Below the pieces are notes generated by a model. It saw nothing but the letters and a program-made list of their open reading frames with translations, did no database searches and was not told the DNA's origin. DNA of 64,000 bases from Holophagales bacterium (GTDB lineage Bacteria > Acidobacteriota > Thermoanaerobaculia > UBA5066), in the NCBI GenBank assembly GCA_016714815.1, contig JADKBZ010000003.1, positions 248,001 through 312,000 of the forward strand. Reading direction: 5' to 3'. Each line of letters begins with the position of its first letter. Positions within the stretch are counted from its first letter, which is position 1. The position numbers and the translations under genes were made by a program. Below, one piece after another: positions 1-12,661 of the stretch.

Positions 1-17
1 CACCCGCCGGAGGAAAG

Positions 18-2685
<2,668 letters not shown>

Positions 2686-2717
2686 GGCGACACCGAAAAC
2701 AGGCTGATTCGCCAGGA

Positions 2718-2743
2718 GGGCCGCGGGAGCGATCCCGCGGCCC
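2718..2743 (+). terminator. Hairpin after acnA
   Basis: A perfect 11-bp stem (GGGCCGCGGGA paired with its complement) closes a GCGA tetraloop 32 bases after acnA. There is only a weak T-stretch (TTCGTGT). Near-identical hairpins occur after acnB (29217-29247) and beside the phospholipase gene (31194-31223), where T-runs do follow, so this is probably the native acnA terminator. Confidence 0.65.
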
Positions 2744-2875
2744 TTCGTGTCTTCGGTTTTCCGGGCACCCCACCGCCTCCGCAAGGCCTCTGCCACCGCC
2801 GATTGAGCTCGTCGAACCGGTTCGATAGAGAACCCGCCGGCTCCGCAGAGCCTTTCGCAGAAGTCCACCATTCGA

Positions 2876-3252
2876 CGCCTGGAAATCAATCGTCTCCGGG
2901 GCATCGAGAGCTTCCTATGGAACCCGGTCGAGGGGGTGAACGCGCTCCTCGGCGGGGCGATACCGGGAAAACAACGATCCTCGAGGCAATCGTGCTTCTC
3001 AGTCGTACCAACGCAACGGTTCTTTCCGATACGGACTACCTCCTTCGAAAGACTGATACGGAATGCTCGATCGAGGCGGTCGTATCGCTGGCGGAATCCG
3101 TCGGCATCCGCAACGAGGCGCGGACGGTATGGCCTTGGGAGTGGGACGAAAAGAACGCGGTCCTGCCAGATCTCGAGAACGCGCCCGGAGCGGGAGTGGA
3201 CGCGGTCAACCGTTTCCGCGTGCGCGGGACCCAGGAGTTCGAGCTCATCTGA
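2876..3252 (+). pseudogene. Remnant of an OLD-family/AAA ATPase
   Basis: The translation IRRLEINRLRGIESF followed by VEGVNALLGG is the start of an OLD/RecF-type ATPase. A one-base shift near 2955 is needed to continue into the Walker A region DTGKTTILEAIVLL and then DTDYLLRKTDTE. A TGA at 3250 ends the frame at a point where the family continues (EFELI, then a QPDEQHH-like stretch still visible beyond the stop). Only the first 130 or so residues remain. The fragment lies immediately inside the left edge of the island, on the strand opposite to the other island genes, and is probably debris from an earlier insertion. Confidence 0.65.
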
Positions 3253-3349
3253 AAGATCGTGCAGCCCGACGAGCAGCACCATTCCTTGGAGTGCCGCAGT
3301 CCGGCGGAGGGTCGAGATGGCGTCTCGAGCCGCCGACGCGCCTCTGGCG

Positions 3350-6300
3350 TCAGTCGGGGGCCTTCAGTTCCGGCAGGTCGACTGCGTGCCAGTACCGCGG
3401 AACCCAAGGGGCGGGTCCTGGCTCTTCGGACGTGTCACGGTAGACGAGATCGTCGAGCGCCCGTCCCTCACCACGCCAGAGGCCGCGCGGGTCGGCTCGA
3501 TAGTCGAGGCTGAACCAGCCATCGAACAAGCCGGACATCGCCGAGAGTAACCTGCCGCTCTTGGAGTCCCACACGCGGGCGGCTCCATCCCAGCCCCCGG
3601 TGACGACCCGCGCTCCGTAGGCGGAGAAGACCGCGCTCGAAACACCACCTTCGTGCCCGTCGAGGGTCTGGACGAGGTGGCCGGTCGCCGCGTCCCAAAC
3701 GCGGGCCGTACCGTCCCAGCCCCCCGTGACGATCCGCGCCCCGTCGGCAGAATAGGCGGCGCTCGAGATTCCGCCTTCGTGTCCGCCGAGGGTCCGGATG
3801 AGTTCGCCTGTCGCCGCATCCCAAACGCGGGCCGTTCCATCCCAGCTCCCCGTGAAGATCCGCGCCCCGTCGGCGGAGCAGGCGACGCTCGTGACACGGT
3901 CCTCCTCTCCGCCGAGAGTCAGGACGAGCTGGCCGGTCGCCGCGTCCCAAACGCGGGCTGACTTGTCTCTGCTCGCCGTGACAATCCGCCCCCCAACCGC
4001 GGAGTAGGCGACGCTCCAGACACCGCGTCCGTGTCCGCCCAGGCTCAGAACGAGATGGCCGGTCGCCGCGTCCCAAACGCGGGCCGTTCCGATCCAGCTC
4101 CCCGTGACGATCCGCGCCCCGTCAGCGGAGAAGGCGACGCTCGTGACCCCGCCCTCGCGTCCGCCAAGGGTCAGGACAAGCTGGCCAGTCGCCGCGTCCC
4201 ACACGCTGGCGGTTCCGACCCAACCCCCCGTAACGATCCGCGCCCCGTCGGCGGAGCAGGCGACGCTCGTGACACCCCTCGTGACCCCCGAGCGTCAGGA
4301 CGGGGCGATCAGTCGCCGCGTCCCATACGCGGGCAGTTCCGCCCCAGCTCCCAGTGACGATTCGCGCCCCGTCGGCGGAGCATGCGACGCTTGTGACACC
4401 CGGCTCCTGACCGCCGAGGGTCAGGACGCGATGGCCGGTCGCCGCGTCCCAAATGCGGGCGGGTCCGGCCCCGCTCCCCGTGACGATCCACGCCCCGTCG
4501 ACGGAGTAGGCGACGCTCGTAGCACCGCCCTCGTTTCCGCCGATGGTCAGGACGAGCAGCCCAGTTGCCGCCTCCCACACGCGGGCGGTTCCGTCCCCGC
4601 TCCCCGTGACGATCCGCGCCCCGTCAGGGGAGTAGGCGACGCTCGTGGCACCGCCCTCGTGTCCACCAAGGGTCAGGACGATCTGGCCGGTTGCCACGTC
4701 CCACACGCGTGTGGTTCCGTCCCCGCTCCCCGTGACGATCCGCGCCCCGTCAGGGGAGTAGGTGACGCTCGTGGCACCGCCCTCGTGTCCACCGAGGGTC
4801 AGGACGATCTGGCCAGTCGCCGCGTTCCATACGCGGGCGGTTCCGTCCCCGCTCCCTGTGACGATCCGCGCACAGTCGGTGGAGTAGGCGACGCTCGCGA
4901 CGCCGCCGTCATGTCCGCTGAGAGTCACGACTAGCTGACCACTCGCCGCCTCCCAAACGCGGGCGGTTCTGTCCCGGCTCCCCGTGACTATCCGCGCCCC
5001 GTCGGCGGAGCAGGCAACGCTCATGGCCCAGTCCTCGCGTCCGCCGAGAGTCAGGGTGAGATGGCCGGTCGTCGCGTCCCAAACGCGGGTGGGTCCTTCC
5101 CAGCTTCCCGTGACGATCCGCGCCCCGTCGCCGGAGAAGGCGACGCTTGTGACTCCGCCCTCGTGTCCGCCGAGTGTCATGACGAACTGGCCAGTCGCCG
5201 CGTCCCAAACGCGAGCGGTTAGGTCCCGCCCCCCGGTGACAATCCTCGCCCCGTCGGCGGAGTAGGCGACGCTCGTGACTCCGAGCGAGTGACGAGCACG
5301 AAGAAACGCCGCGAGCTTCTCCACCGATACTGCAACGTCGGACTCGGGCAAGCCGGCGGCGCCGAGAGCCGTGAGACCGTCCGTGCGGCAGGCTGTGATG
5401 CACGGTAGCCCTTCTGCTCGGCCGAGCCACACAGCACGAAGGTCGGATCTCGTGAAGGTTGCCTGCGAGAGGTCGCTGCGCGGCAGCCTCGCGGCGGCGA
5501 GACTCGCTTCCGTCGCTTGGGCGCCGGCGAGGCGGGCTGCAGAGAGGTCGGCCGAATGGAAGTCCCCTCGATCGAGCGTCGCTCCGGAGAGGATCGCCCG
5601 AGGCGCTCTCAGGCTCCGGGCTGAGACGGCGGTGAGGTTCGCGCCCCGGAGGTCGGCATTCGAGAAGTCCGCACCTTCGAGGTCAGCGCCTTCGAGAGTC
5701 GCCCCCTCCAGGCGAGCACCGCTGAAGCTCCCTCTCGCGAAGATGCTCCTACGCAGATCCGCGCCCGGCAGGCCGATACCGGGCATTACCGCCTCTGAAA
5801 GGTCGATACCGACGAGAGAAGCTCCGGGCGGCACGAGTCGGGACATTTCCCCCTGGATCGGTCCCTCGGGGTTCCGCGACTGACCAGCTCTCCTCGTACT
5901 GAGCGAGTAAGTAAGAAGGACGAGATTCGTCCCCGTCTTAGGGTTCGAAGGAGCTGCGAGGAGAGACCCGAGAAGCGACTCGAGGAGGGACTCGTCTCTA
6001 CTAAGAAGGTCGAGGAGGAAGCCCATTGCCTCGAAGGAGAGTCGAGGGAGAGCGAGGGCGTCACCGAACGGAGCAGGCCCCTCCTTCGCCGCCCGGGCGA
6101 GCTGCCGGGCAAGGAAGAACTCGAGGAAGCTTCGGTGAGAGAACCCGTAGTGGCCGTCGGGGGTCCGGGAAAGGAACGCGGCCGTCCGCAGCTCCACGTC
6201 GAGCTGATTCGGATCGAGCCCCTCTCTCAGGTCACTTCGGTCTTTAAAGAGGGTGTAGAGGTCGCCGTAGTGGATCCGGTTCCCTATTCGCCCCCAGAGC

Positions 6301-8555
6301 TCGACCGCCACAATCTCTAGTATCCTCTTGAGCTGTTCGCTCGAGCTCTGTCGCTCCCTGGGCCGGAGGTCGTCAAGCCACTCGTTCGTATAGGCCTGGT
6401 ACAGAGCCCCCGGCGTGATCGAGCCGCCCCCCTTCGTCTCCTCCTGCTGAAGGCGCGGAAGGCTCTTAATGATCATCTCCAGGAGCTGCGGCCGGTCGGC
6501 CAGGGAGGCGAGGTACTTCTCCTTCAGGACTTTCTGCGCCTTTGCCCCCTCTCTCTTCCCGAGGCGCTTGACCAGGTACTCCCCGATCTGCTTGGGAGTG
6601 AACCGTTCGAGCGTGTCGATGGCGCCATCGAAGCTCAGGGCGACGTTCGTGAGAGGGGAGATCGAATCCGTCTCCCCTCTCGCGGCCTTCAATGCCTCTC
6701 CGTGCTCCCGGAAGAACTGCTCGCGGCATGTAACGAGGACCCGGTTCGCCTGGGAGGTCTCCCCAGCTTCGCCCGTCAGCTTGACGAGATTCCGAAGCTG
6801 CTCTACGACGCTCCGCCCCGCGGTTGCGATCCCCATCTCGTCGAAACTGTCGAGCAGGAGGACCAGCCGCCCTCGGCCGACGAGATGGAGGAATAGCCTC
6901 GGGTCCTTCCGCTGCCCGGTGGCGCGAGCCCAGTGCTCGTGGAGAACTTCGTCGAGTGATGCCTTGTTCGGGACGTCGCGAAGGTTGATCAGGAAGGGGA
7001 TCGGTTTCGAGAAGTCGCCTCGGGCTTGCTTCGCGAGGTCGTACGCGAGCTTCTCCGAGAAGGCTGTCTTGCCCGTCCCGTAGTCGCCCAGAAGAACCCA
7101 AAGGCGATTTCCGATTCCGTTGGCCCACCTGGCACCGTAGGCGGCCAAGTCTTCGATGACCTTGTCCGGTGTGGCGCCGGGGCGCGAGCGTTGGGTGACA
7201 TAGCTCGCAGCGAGAGGCGACTGCTCGAACCTCCGGATAAGGTCGTCGAGGTAACGGCCGAAGTCGACGAGTTGCCTCTCAAGGTCTTCTGCGGTGAGAG
7301 TCTTGATCCCCTGCTCTTTCGCGTAGGTGATCGCAGCTGGGGAGAAGCCGCGGGCGACAACCATGCCGCGGGCCCCGAGCGAACGAGCCCGGGGCTGGCC
7401 AAGCCAGCCGTGGAGCTTTTCGACGGTCTCCTTCCCGCCGGCCTTCTCGTGGTCCTTGCACTCGACGAGGTACGTGTTCTCGTCCACGCCGACCTGGATC
7501 CTGGCGAGTAGGTCGACCTTGTTCGAGTCGATCAGTTGCTCCAGCTCGACGGTGTATCCGAGGAGGCGGAGGAGTTCGGCTACCAGCTCTTCGAAGCGCT
7601 TCTCCCGATTCGCCCGGGAGAGACGCGGGTGTAAGCCGTCGAACAGGTCGGGTCGCGCGCGGACCTCCTCCTCCCCCTTCTCGAAGTCCGTCTCGACGGT
7701 CTCCGCGAAGGCGGCGAGGTCCCGGACTGGCTTCTCGTAGGCCTCGGCGATACGGAGGCCCGGTTTGGTGATGAGGAGCTCCTCGGAGAAGGGCAGAGCC
7801 GGATCGAACGGGATCTCATGTGCGCTCTCCGACGGACCGAACGTCGATCGCCAGAGTTCCTGGCCAGCTGCGCGGAGCTTCGCGTCGTTCTGCGGAATGG
7901 GCGAGGCTATGAGGAAGAGCCTCGGTTTCGGTCGTCCCGCGCGGAATCCCTTTTCCGCTTCGTCGTCCTCTCTCCGAAGCCGCTCGACGACGAGCCCCAG
8001 ACCTCCCAGGTTCTGCGCGCCGTACCCGCCGACGAGGATCGTGGCGTCGGGAATGACTCCCGCTAGGAGCCCGCCCAGGTCGGTGAGTCCTGTTCGCGCG
8101 TCGAGGAGGACGTGGCGGTATCCCTGCTCGCCCAGATGGCCGAGGAGCCTCGTGAGAAGATCCCGTCCTATCGTCGGCTCGTCGGCCAGCCACCTCGCCC
8201 AGTCGATGGAAGCGTACAGGGTTCCGGGATTCGCGTCGTCGCCGTGCGCAGGAAGTAGGGCCAGGTCGGAGAACGGGGTCGAGCGAATCGCGCTGACGAA
8301 GGCAGCGAGCTCATCCGGCCCCGGGTCTTTGTACCCCCCCGTCTGCCACGCGATGAGCCAGTCGAAGAATCCAGTCTCCACGCTCCCTTCCGACCGGAGG
8401 GCCCGAAGGCGATGGAGGCCAGGGGCTTCGACGTCGAGGTCCCAGATCAACGTCTTCCCTCTTCGCGCCAGCCCCACCGCCAAGTTCGCGGCGAGAAGCG
8501 TCCGCCCGACGCCCCCCTTGTAACTGTAGAAGGTGAAGACGACGGGGCGCGGCAT
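3350..8555 (-). CDS. ParA-like/Mrr nuclease/NACHT/pentapeptide/WD40 protein (frameshifted near 4280)
   Basis: This giant protein (about 1735 residues) has five modules. Residues 1-290 are a MinD/ParA-type P-loop domain with KGGVGRT at 13-19 and DLDVEAPG near 40. Residues about 310-430 are an Mrr-like restriction-endonuclease domain (EKRFEELVAELLRLLGY, then VECKDHEK). From about 480 there is a NACHT NTPase with GDYGTGKT and the Walker B LVLLLDSFDE. Residues about 905-1045 are pentapeptide repeats (GADLEGADFSNADLRGANL). Fourteen WD40 repeats of about 42 residues follow, then a short tail. Near 4280 two bases appear missing from a G run in repeat 8, so the frame breaks and resumes at 4204. Spacing to the upstream wHTH gene is 4 bp. 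Inference: an NLR-like anti-phage sensor in which propellers sense, NACHT oligomerises and Mrr cuts DNA. Confidence 0.85.
3560..5290 (-). repeat. 14 tandem 126-bp WD40 repeats
   Basis: The 3' third of the NACHT gene consists of 14 tandem units of about 126 bp, each encoding a pattern like VTSVAYSADGARIVTGS, then RVWDAATGQ, then TLGGHEGG. Units are highly similar at DNA level, including synonymous positions, which points to recent duplication or gene conversion. Fourteen blades would form two seven-bladed propellers. This is a coding repeat, not a CRISPR. Confidence 0.85.
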
Positions 8556-8559
8556 CGGC

Positions 8560-9162
8560 CTACGCGGCGAGCTGGCGCACGAGGAATCGCGGAGGCACCT
8601 CGCTTCTCCGCTCGGCCATGGGGGCCTCCGTGACCGGCCTCGCGCTCGCCAGCGAGACGAGGTTTTCCTTCCCGCGACGCTGCCGGAGGATCAGGCGCTC
8701 CTCCTCCAGAACGCCCAGGATCTGGCTTACGCGCGCGGCGGTCAGGCCCAGCTCGCGACGCAATTCGGACTGAGTCATCTGTCGCCCGGCGAGGAGCTCC
8801 TCGATTCGCTTGGTGTGGACGAGCCGAGAAGCCTTACCGGCTCCAGCTCCGGCGATGGCGAGGCGCTTCGACTCCAGAAGGTCCCGGAAGGCCTGCCACC
8901 GCGAACTCAGATGTTGGGTTGCGGAGTGCTCGTTCGGGAGCTTCTCTCTCGAGAGGTAGATAAGGTCATCGAGCACTACGAGCGCCTCGACATCGGCGGC
9001 CCGCGAGATCTCTCGCGCCGTCCACTGACGGAAGGCATAGTCGAGCCGGGATGCCTGAAGGTCGTTGAGGCTGGAGACCTGACGCACGACCGTCAGGAGG
9101 TCCTGAGCATCGGCCTGGTCGACGAGAGCCTCGGAGTGGAGCGACAGCCATTCCATTGACAC
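8560..9162 (-). CDS. Winged-helix protein of the NACHT operon
   Basis: This 200-residue protein has an alpha-helical N-terminal half of unknown type (residues 1-105). A MarR/ArsR-like winged helix-turn-helix occupies about 115-180 (RIEELLAGRQMTQSELRREL, GLTAARVSQILGVLEEE, LILRQRR). It stops 4 bp before the NACHT start and begins 35 bp after the nitrilase-fold gene stop, so the three genes look co-transcribed. It probably regulates the operon or acts as an adaptor. A transcriptional role is inferred only from the fold. No family-level match is recognised for the N-terminal half. Confidence 0.65.
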   Translation of the reverse strand: MSMEWLSLHSEALVDQADAQDLLTVVRQVSSLNDLQASRLDYAFRQWTAREISRAADVEALVVLDDLIYLSREKLPNEHSATQHLSSRWQAFRDLLESKRLAIAGAGAGKASRLVHTKRIEELLAGRQMTQSELRRELGLTAARVSQILGVLEEERLILRQRRGKENLVSLASARPVTEAPMAERRSEVPPRFLVRQLAA

Positions 9163-9197
9163 ACCATAAACCGTTCTTAATCATTACGCAAGAACGA

Positions 9198-10550
9198 TCA
9201 AGGACGATTAACAGAACCCGATGGCGACCGACCCGCCCCCGGCCGGGGCGACGGAAAGACCAGAACACGACCGTTTCCTCCGGGGTTCGCCCGGAAGGCG
9301 AGCCGCACCAACTCCCCGGCGGGCCCGACGTCAAACGACTTGTCTTCCAGGGCCGAGTGGGCGAATCCGGGAAGGGGATTCCCTTCGCACACCTCGACCG
9401 CTCTCTGAGTCGCCACTATGGTCGTCGTCCCCGGCCCGACGTGGGCCAGCTGCCGTGCTCGGGCTCGGTGGAGCGTCGACGTCTTATCGTCTCCGTAGCT
9501 TGGGACGAATAGCCAGTCGACGGGGACCTCGCGGAAGAGCGTCGTGACCCTATGGTAATCGTCGAGGAAGTCCTTGCAGATCACCAACGCGAAGATGCCG
9601 ATCGGCGTATCGAGGATCTCGAGGGCATTGCCGTCGGCGATATCCTCCGCCGCGCCGTCGGCGTCTCCGAACGGCCGGAGCTTCCTGTGCCGAAGAAGGG
9701 GACGCCCCATCCCGTCCCAGAGCTCTGAGGTGTTGTAGCAGCAGGAGGTGTCCTCTTCGTGGAAGCTCCCCGCCACGACCAGCTCTAGGGGCGTCCCTTC
9801 GCCTCGTTCGAGCCAACCCCGGACCTCGGCGCGATGCTCGAGTGTGACTGTCAGCTCCGGCAGGACGAGGCCATCCGCTCCAGCTCTTCTCGCGTCGCTC
9901 CAGTTCCGCCTGATCGACTCGAGCCGTCGTTCGGGGTTCGACACGCCCCGGAATCGAACCCGCCCGGCACCGCTGGTCTCCCCCTGAAGCCGGACCGCGT
10001 CGGCCGACCCGTCCTGATCCTCGAAGTGCCCGATCCAGACGCCCAGAACACCCCGATTGGCAAGGCGGGCGAGGTGGTTTGCCGTTCTTCCTCGGGCCAC
10101 GTTCAAGGAGACCCCGATGCCGGACATTGTCTTCGTTGGGACCACGGCGTGCCATCTGAACCAGGCTTCACGATTTCCGTTGCCCTCAGAGAGCGGCAGC
10201 TCCCGGTGCCTCGCCTCGGCCTCGACCGGGAGAAGGAAATAGGAGCTTCCTTCCTCCTCGAAAGGCTCCACGCCCCGTGGCTTCCCCGTCTGGGTCGCAA
10301 AGCGAAGCTCATCGAGAGCGGTGATCAGCGCGAGAGGAACGCGCTCGGCCTGGCCCAGGTCGATCAGGTCCTCGTGCTCAAGTTGTGCCTTGAACGCCCT
10401 GACTTCGGCCTCGTGGGTGTCGCTGAGACGTTCGCGCTCCCAGCGGTTCAAGACGCTCGAGCCCTCTTCGTAGCGACCCGCGAGGATCCAAAGCCGCACG
10501 AGCGCGGACGCCAGGTCCCCAGCGCTGATGAGTTCGACAACTCGATTCAC
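9198..10550 (-). CDS. Nitrilase-superfamily hydrolase with N-terminal effector-associated-like domain
   Basis: Residues 1-65 (ISAGDLASALVRLWILAGRY, then NRWERERLSD) are helical and resemble the effector-associated domain called EAD11, a small adaptor fused to bacterial immune effectors. The C-terminal 270 residues form a carbon-nitrogen hydrolase with the Glu-Lys-Cys triad visible: Glu in LPELTVT (about 230), Lys in RHRKLRPF (about 290), Cys in VICKDF (about 325). It is the first gene of a three-gene minus-strand unit ending in the NACHT/WD40 protein. Inference: an effector recruited by adaptor contacts, which may hydrolyse an amide- or nitrile-bearing metabolite. The substrate is unknown. 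The EAD assignment is by eye and is less certain than the nitrilase fold. Confidence 0.75.
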   Translation of the reverse strand: MNRVVELISAGDLASALVRLWILAGRYEEGSSVLNRWERERLSDTHEAEVRAFKAQLEHEDLIDLGQAERVPLALITALDELRFATQTGKPRGVEPFEEEGSSYFLLPVEAEARHRELPLSEGNGNREAWFRWHAVVPTKTMSGIGVSLNVARGRTANHLARLANRGVLGVWIGHFEDQDGSADAVRLQGETSGAGRVRFRGVSNPERRLESIRRNWSDARRAGADGLVLPELTVTLEHRAEVRGWLERGEGTPLELVVAGSFHEEDTSCCYNTSELWDGMGRPLLRHRKLRPFGDADGAAEDIADGNALEILDTPIGIFALVICKDFLDDYHRVTTLFREVPVDWLFVPSYGDDKTSTLHRARARQLAHVGPGTTTIVATQRAVEVCEGNPLPGFAHSALEDKSFDVGPAGELVRLAFRANPGGNGRVLVFPSPRPGAGRSPSGSVNRP

Positions 10551-10815
10551 GCGAGCGACTCTAGCTCATCACGAGAGCGACCGATGTGGCTGGGAGCCCC
10601 ACCGGGAAGGCTGACAGTGATCCGCCGCCCTTTTGATCGGGCCGTCAACACTTGATGCCACGGAAAGCTGCTGCCCCCGACACGCCGGAAGGGAGGAAAA
10701 TGGCCCCCATCTCGTGATGCCTCGGTGCAGACGATGGGACCCTCGGGAGGCCGTTGCGGTGACGCGGAAGCATAGCCATGGGGGCCGTCCCGCTTCTGTT
10801 TGCCGCGGGCGCGGC
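10551..10815. other. Intergenic region upstream of the NACHT operon
   Basis: No convincing gene is present. It must contain the promoter of the minus-strand nitrilase/wHTH/NACHT unit, but no clear sigma-70 boxes could be picked out by eye. Confidence 0.4.
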
Positions 10816-11024
10816 CGACCCTCGGCCACACGGGCACCGACACCTTCGACGTCTGGAACGCCGCCGACAGCCTCGTCCCAGGTGCGTAGGTCACCGTCTC
10901 CACGACGGCGGAGGACGGCAAGCAAGAACACCTGAACCGGCACCTTCCGCCTCGCCACACCAGACGAGGTCGACTGCTACCACCACAGCGGCATCTTGCT
11001 GTTGGGTCTGTGGCTATGACGACG
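10816..11024 (+). pseudogene. Decayed copy of the acnA 3' end
   Basis: The plus strand aligns with acnA from SLGLTGKETFDVADV to the C-terminus. TLGHTGTDTFDVWNAAD is readable, then a TAG, then VTVSTTAEDG, and the nucleotide run GACGAGGTCGACTGCTACCA parallels the NEVDYYRH codons of acnA. It has stop codons and frameshifts and is much more diverged than the copy at 26302-26479. It marks the junction between the two island modules. Confidence 0.7.
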
Positions 11025-11154
11025 CAGTGCGCCCGGGCACCGGTCCCGCAACGGGCGCTACTGGATCGCTCGCGCGGCCCCCTCTTCGTCAGGACGAACA
11101 GGTCTTCTCTCGCAAGACACCGCTCCACCGACCACGCTCGGGCCTCCTCGGGGT

Positions 11155-11946
11155 TCAAGCTGGCCCGCCGCCTCGCGGCCCGAAGACCCTCTCGCGGTGC
11201 CAAGCGAGGAAGGCCCGATGGCCGGCCTCTAGCCTACGTACCTGAAGTACAACTTCGAGGCCGAGAACGTGCCGGTCTCCGTCAGAGAGAAGCCCCGAAA
11301 CGACCACGGTTCCGTCATCCGCGACGGTCATGAGCCCTCGGTCGAACGCGGCGTCCAGCTGCGGCGCGAGAAGCAGCCCGTTGTAGACGTCCAGTCGCTC
11401 CGCGTCGGTCTCGCAGTCGGCCCAAGGCTTGATATGGCTGGCGCGCAGCAGCTCGACGACGGCGAGGCCCGTCACCGCGCAGCGGCCTTCCCAGTAATCG
11501 ACGAGACCCGCCCTGAAAAGGTCCTGCCCGACGCGCTGGACGACGAGGCGCTCGGCCTCGGTCGACTTCGGCAGCGCCGCGGTCCTCTTCTGGAACTTCA
11601 CGAGGAGCTCGTCGGGAAGGGCCAGGGAGAGCTGGAAGGCGCGTCGGAGCATTCGATGAAGAGCCGAGACGTCGGGGACGACCCGGGCGATTAGGGCACC
11701 ATCCGGGAGCGTGCACGGGAACGGTCTTCCGTGCTCCGTCAGCGCCTGTCCGACGTTTCGCCGAGAGAACGCCGCGACGAGGCCCTGATCTCCAGCCCCG
11801 CCGAGCCAAAGCCACAGCGGCGAACGCGTGCTCGCGAACGCCAGCCAGCCGCCCGATCCGGCCCGCTCCACGTCGAAGCCATTGTCGTACGCGCCCTTTG
11901 CGAGGAGCGTTCCCGTCGCCGGCGATAGGGGTCCCGTCATCAGCAC
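11155..11946 (-). CDS. HNH endonuclease-like protein
   Basis: This protein of about 260 residues has a C-terminal HNH nuclease module: GRCAVTG (near 155), LLRASHIKPWADC, then NGLLLAPQLDAAFDRGL. That arrangement is typical of HNH proteins annotated as putative restriction endonucleases. The N-terminal half (GNGFD-like start, WLAFASTRSPLWLWLGG, PDVSALHRMLRRAFQLS) is an uncharacterised sensor or specificity region. ATGs at 11946 and 11940 are both possible starts. It stands alone at the end of module B, 215 bp downstream of the ATPase pair, and fits a modification-dependent or phage-DNA nuclease role by inference. Confidence 0.75.
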   Translation of the reverse strand: MLMTGPLSPATGTLLAKGAYDNGFDVERAGSGGWLAFASTRSPLWLWLGGAGDQGLVAAFSRRNVGQALTEHGRPFPCTLPDGALIARVVPDVSALHRMLRRAFQLSLALPDELLVKFQKRTAALPKSTEAERLVVQRVGQDLFRAGLVDYWEGRCAVTGLAVVELLRASHIKPWADCETDAERLDVYNGLLLAPQLDAAFDRGLMTVADDGTVVVSGLLSDGDRHVLGLEVVLQVRRLEAGHRAFLAWHRERVFGPRGGGPA

Positions 11947-12160
11947 CCCCGATTCCCACGGCGGGCGGATTCGGGAGCGATAGGTTCGTTTCTAAAGGAC
12001 ATGCGCCCGTCGTGTCCTTTAGCGAAGATGTTGCATTGCCACCAGTTACGGTGGCCCGTTAGAACAACCAAGTAGGCTCGGCGTCTCGTGTCCTTTACCG
12101 CTCCGAGGGCGATCTTCCTTCGGCCACCCCAGAGCCGTACCCGGATCGCGCCCGGCCGCC

Positions 12161-12661
12161 TCATCGCCGTGCCGTCATCCTGTTCGCGTTCCCTCTCCCC
12201 AAGTGCGCAAGGTGCTTGGCGAGGAGAATCCGGCTCACGAAGAGAATGCCGTGCTCATCGAGCCTTCGAATCGCCTTCTCCGTCTTCGCGAACTGGACCT
12301 TCCCCGATGCGACCCAGAACCACTCCGCGACGGAGGCGCTCTTTTTCAGGTGCCCCCGGAGCTGTTCCTGCGCGGCCTTCTTCTTCGCGATGACGACGCT
12401 GACCTGGTCCTCGTGGGCCGAGTGGGGTTCGAGGGCGACGACTCGGCCTGCGGGTGTGTATCCGAGCAAGTAGTCCCAGCGGTTCTCGTTGGGGAAGAAG
12501 GGCCGCATCGCCTCGTCCAGGTCGAGGCTATCCCCGAACGAGGCCCGGATAGTCTCGTCGAGGTGCGCACGATGGTCCCGCTCGAGAGCGCCGAGGCCGT
12601 CCTCCACCTGTTCCACGAGGGCACTCGTCGGCTCGAGCGCGGCGCGGACCGGAGGCCTCAT
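12161..12661 (-). CDS. Small partner protein of the AAA ATPase
   Basis: The ATG at 12661 overlaps the ATPase stop codon (ATGA at 12658-12661), which fixes the start and implies translational coupling. The protein has 166 residues. Its N-terminal third is helical, followed by WDYLLGYTPAGRVVALEPHS, then VSVVIAKKKAAQEQLRGHL, and a basic C-terminus. The spacing of acidic residues and lysines in VVALEPH and VIAKKK could reflect a reduced PD-(D/E)XK nuclease core, but this is speculative. No family is recognised. Paired with an OLD-like ATPase in a defence island, it is a candidate effector. Confidence 0.6.
   Translation of the reverse strand: MRPPVRAALEPTSALVEQVEDGLGALERDHRAHLDETIRASFGDSLDLDEAMRPFFPNENRWDYLLGYTPAGRVVALEPHSAHEDQVSVVIAKKKAAQEQLRGHLKKSASVAEWFWVASGKVQFAKTEKAIRRLDEHGILFVSRILLAKHLAHLGRGNANRMTARR

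Noticed and set aside
2803..3252. An intact small ATPase gene
   Set aside because: The true N-terminus is in a different frame (IRRLEINRLRGIE), and the product stops after the first fifth of the family length.
3560..5290. Possible CRISPR array (regular repeats)
   Set aside because: The 126-bp units are wholly coding WD40 repeats with no spacers.
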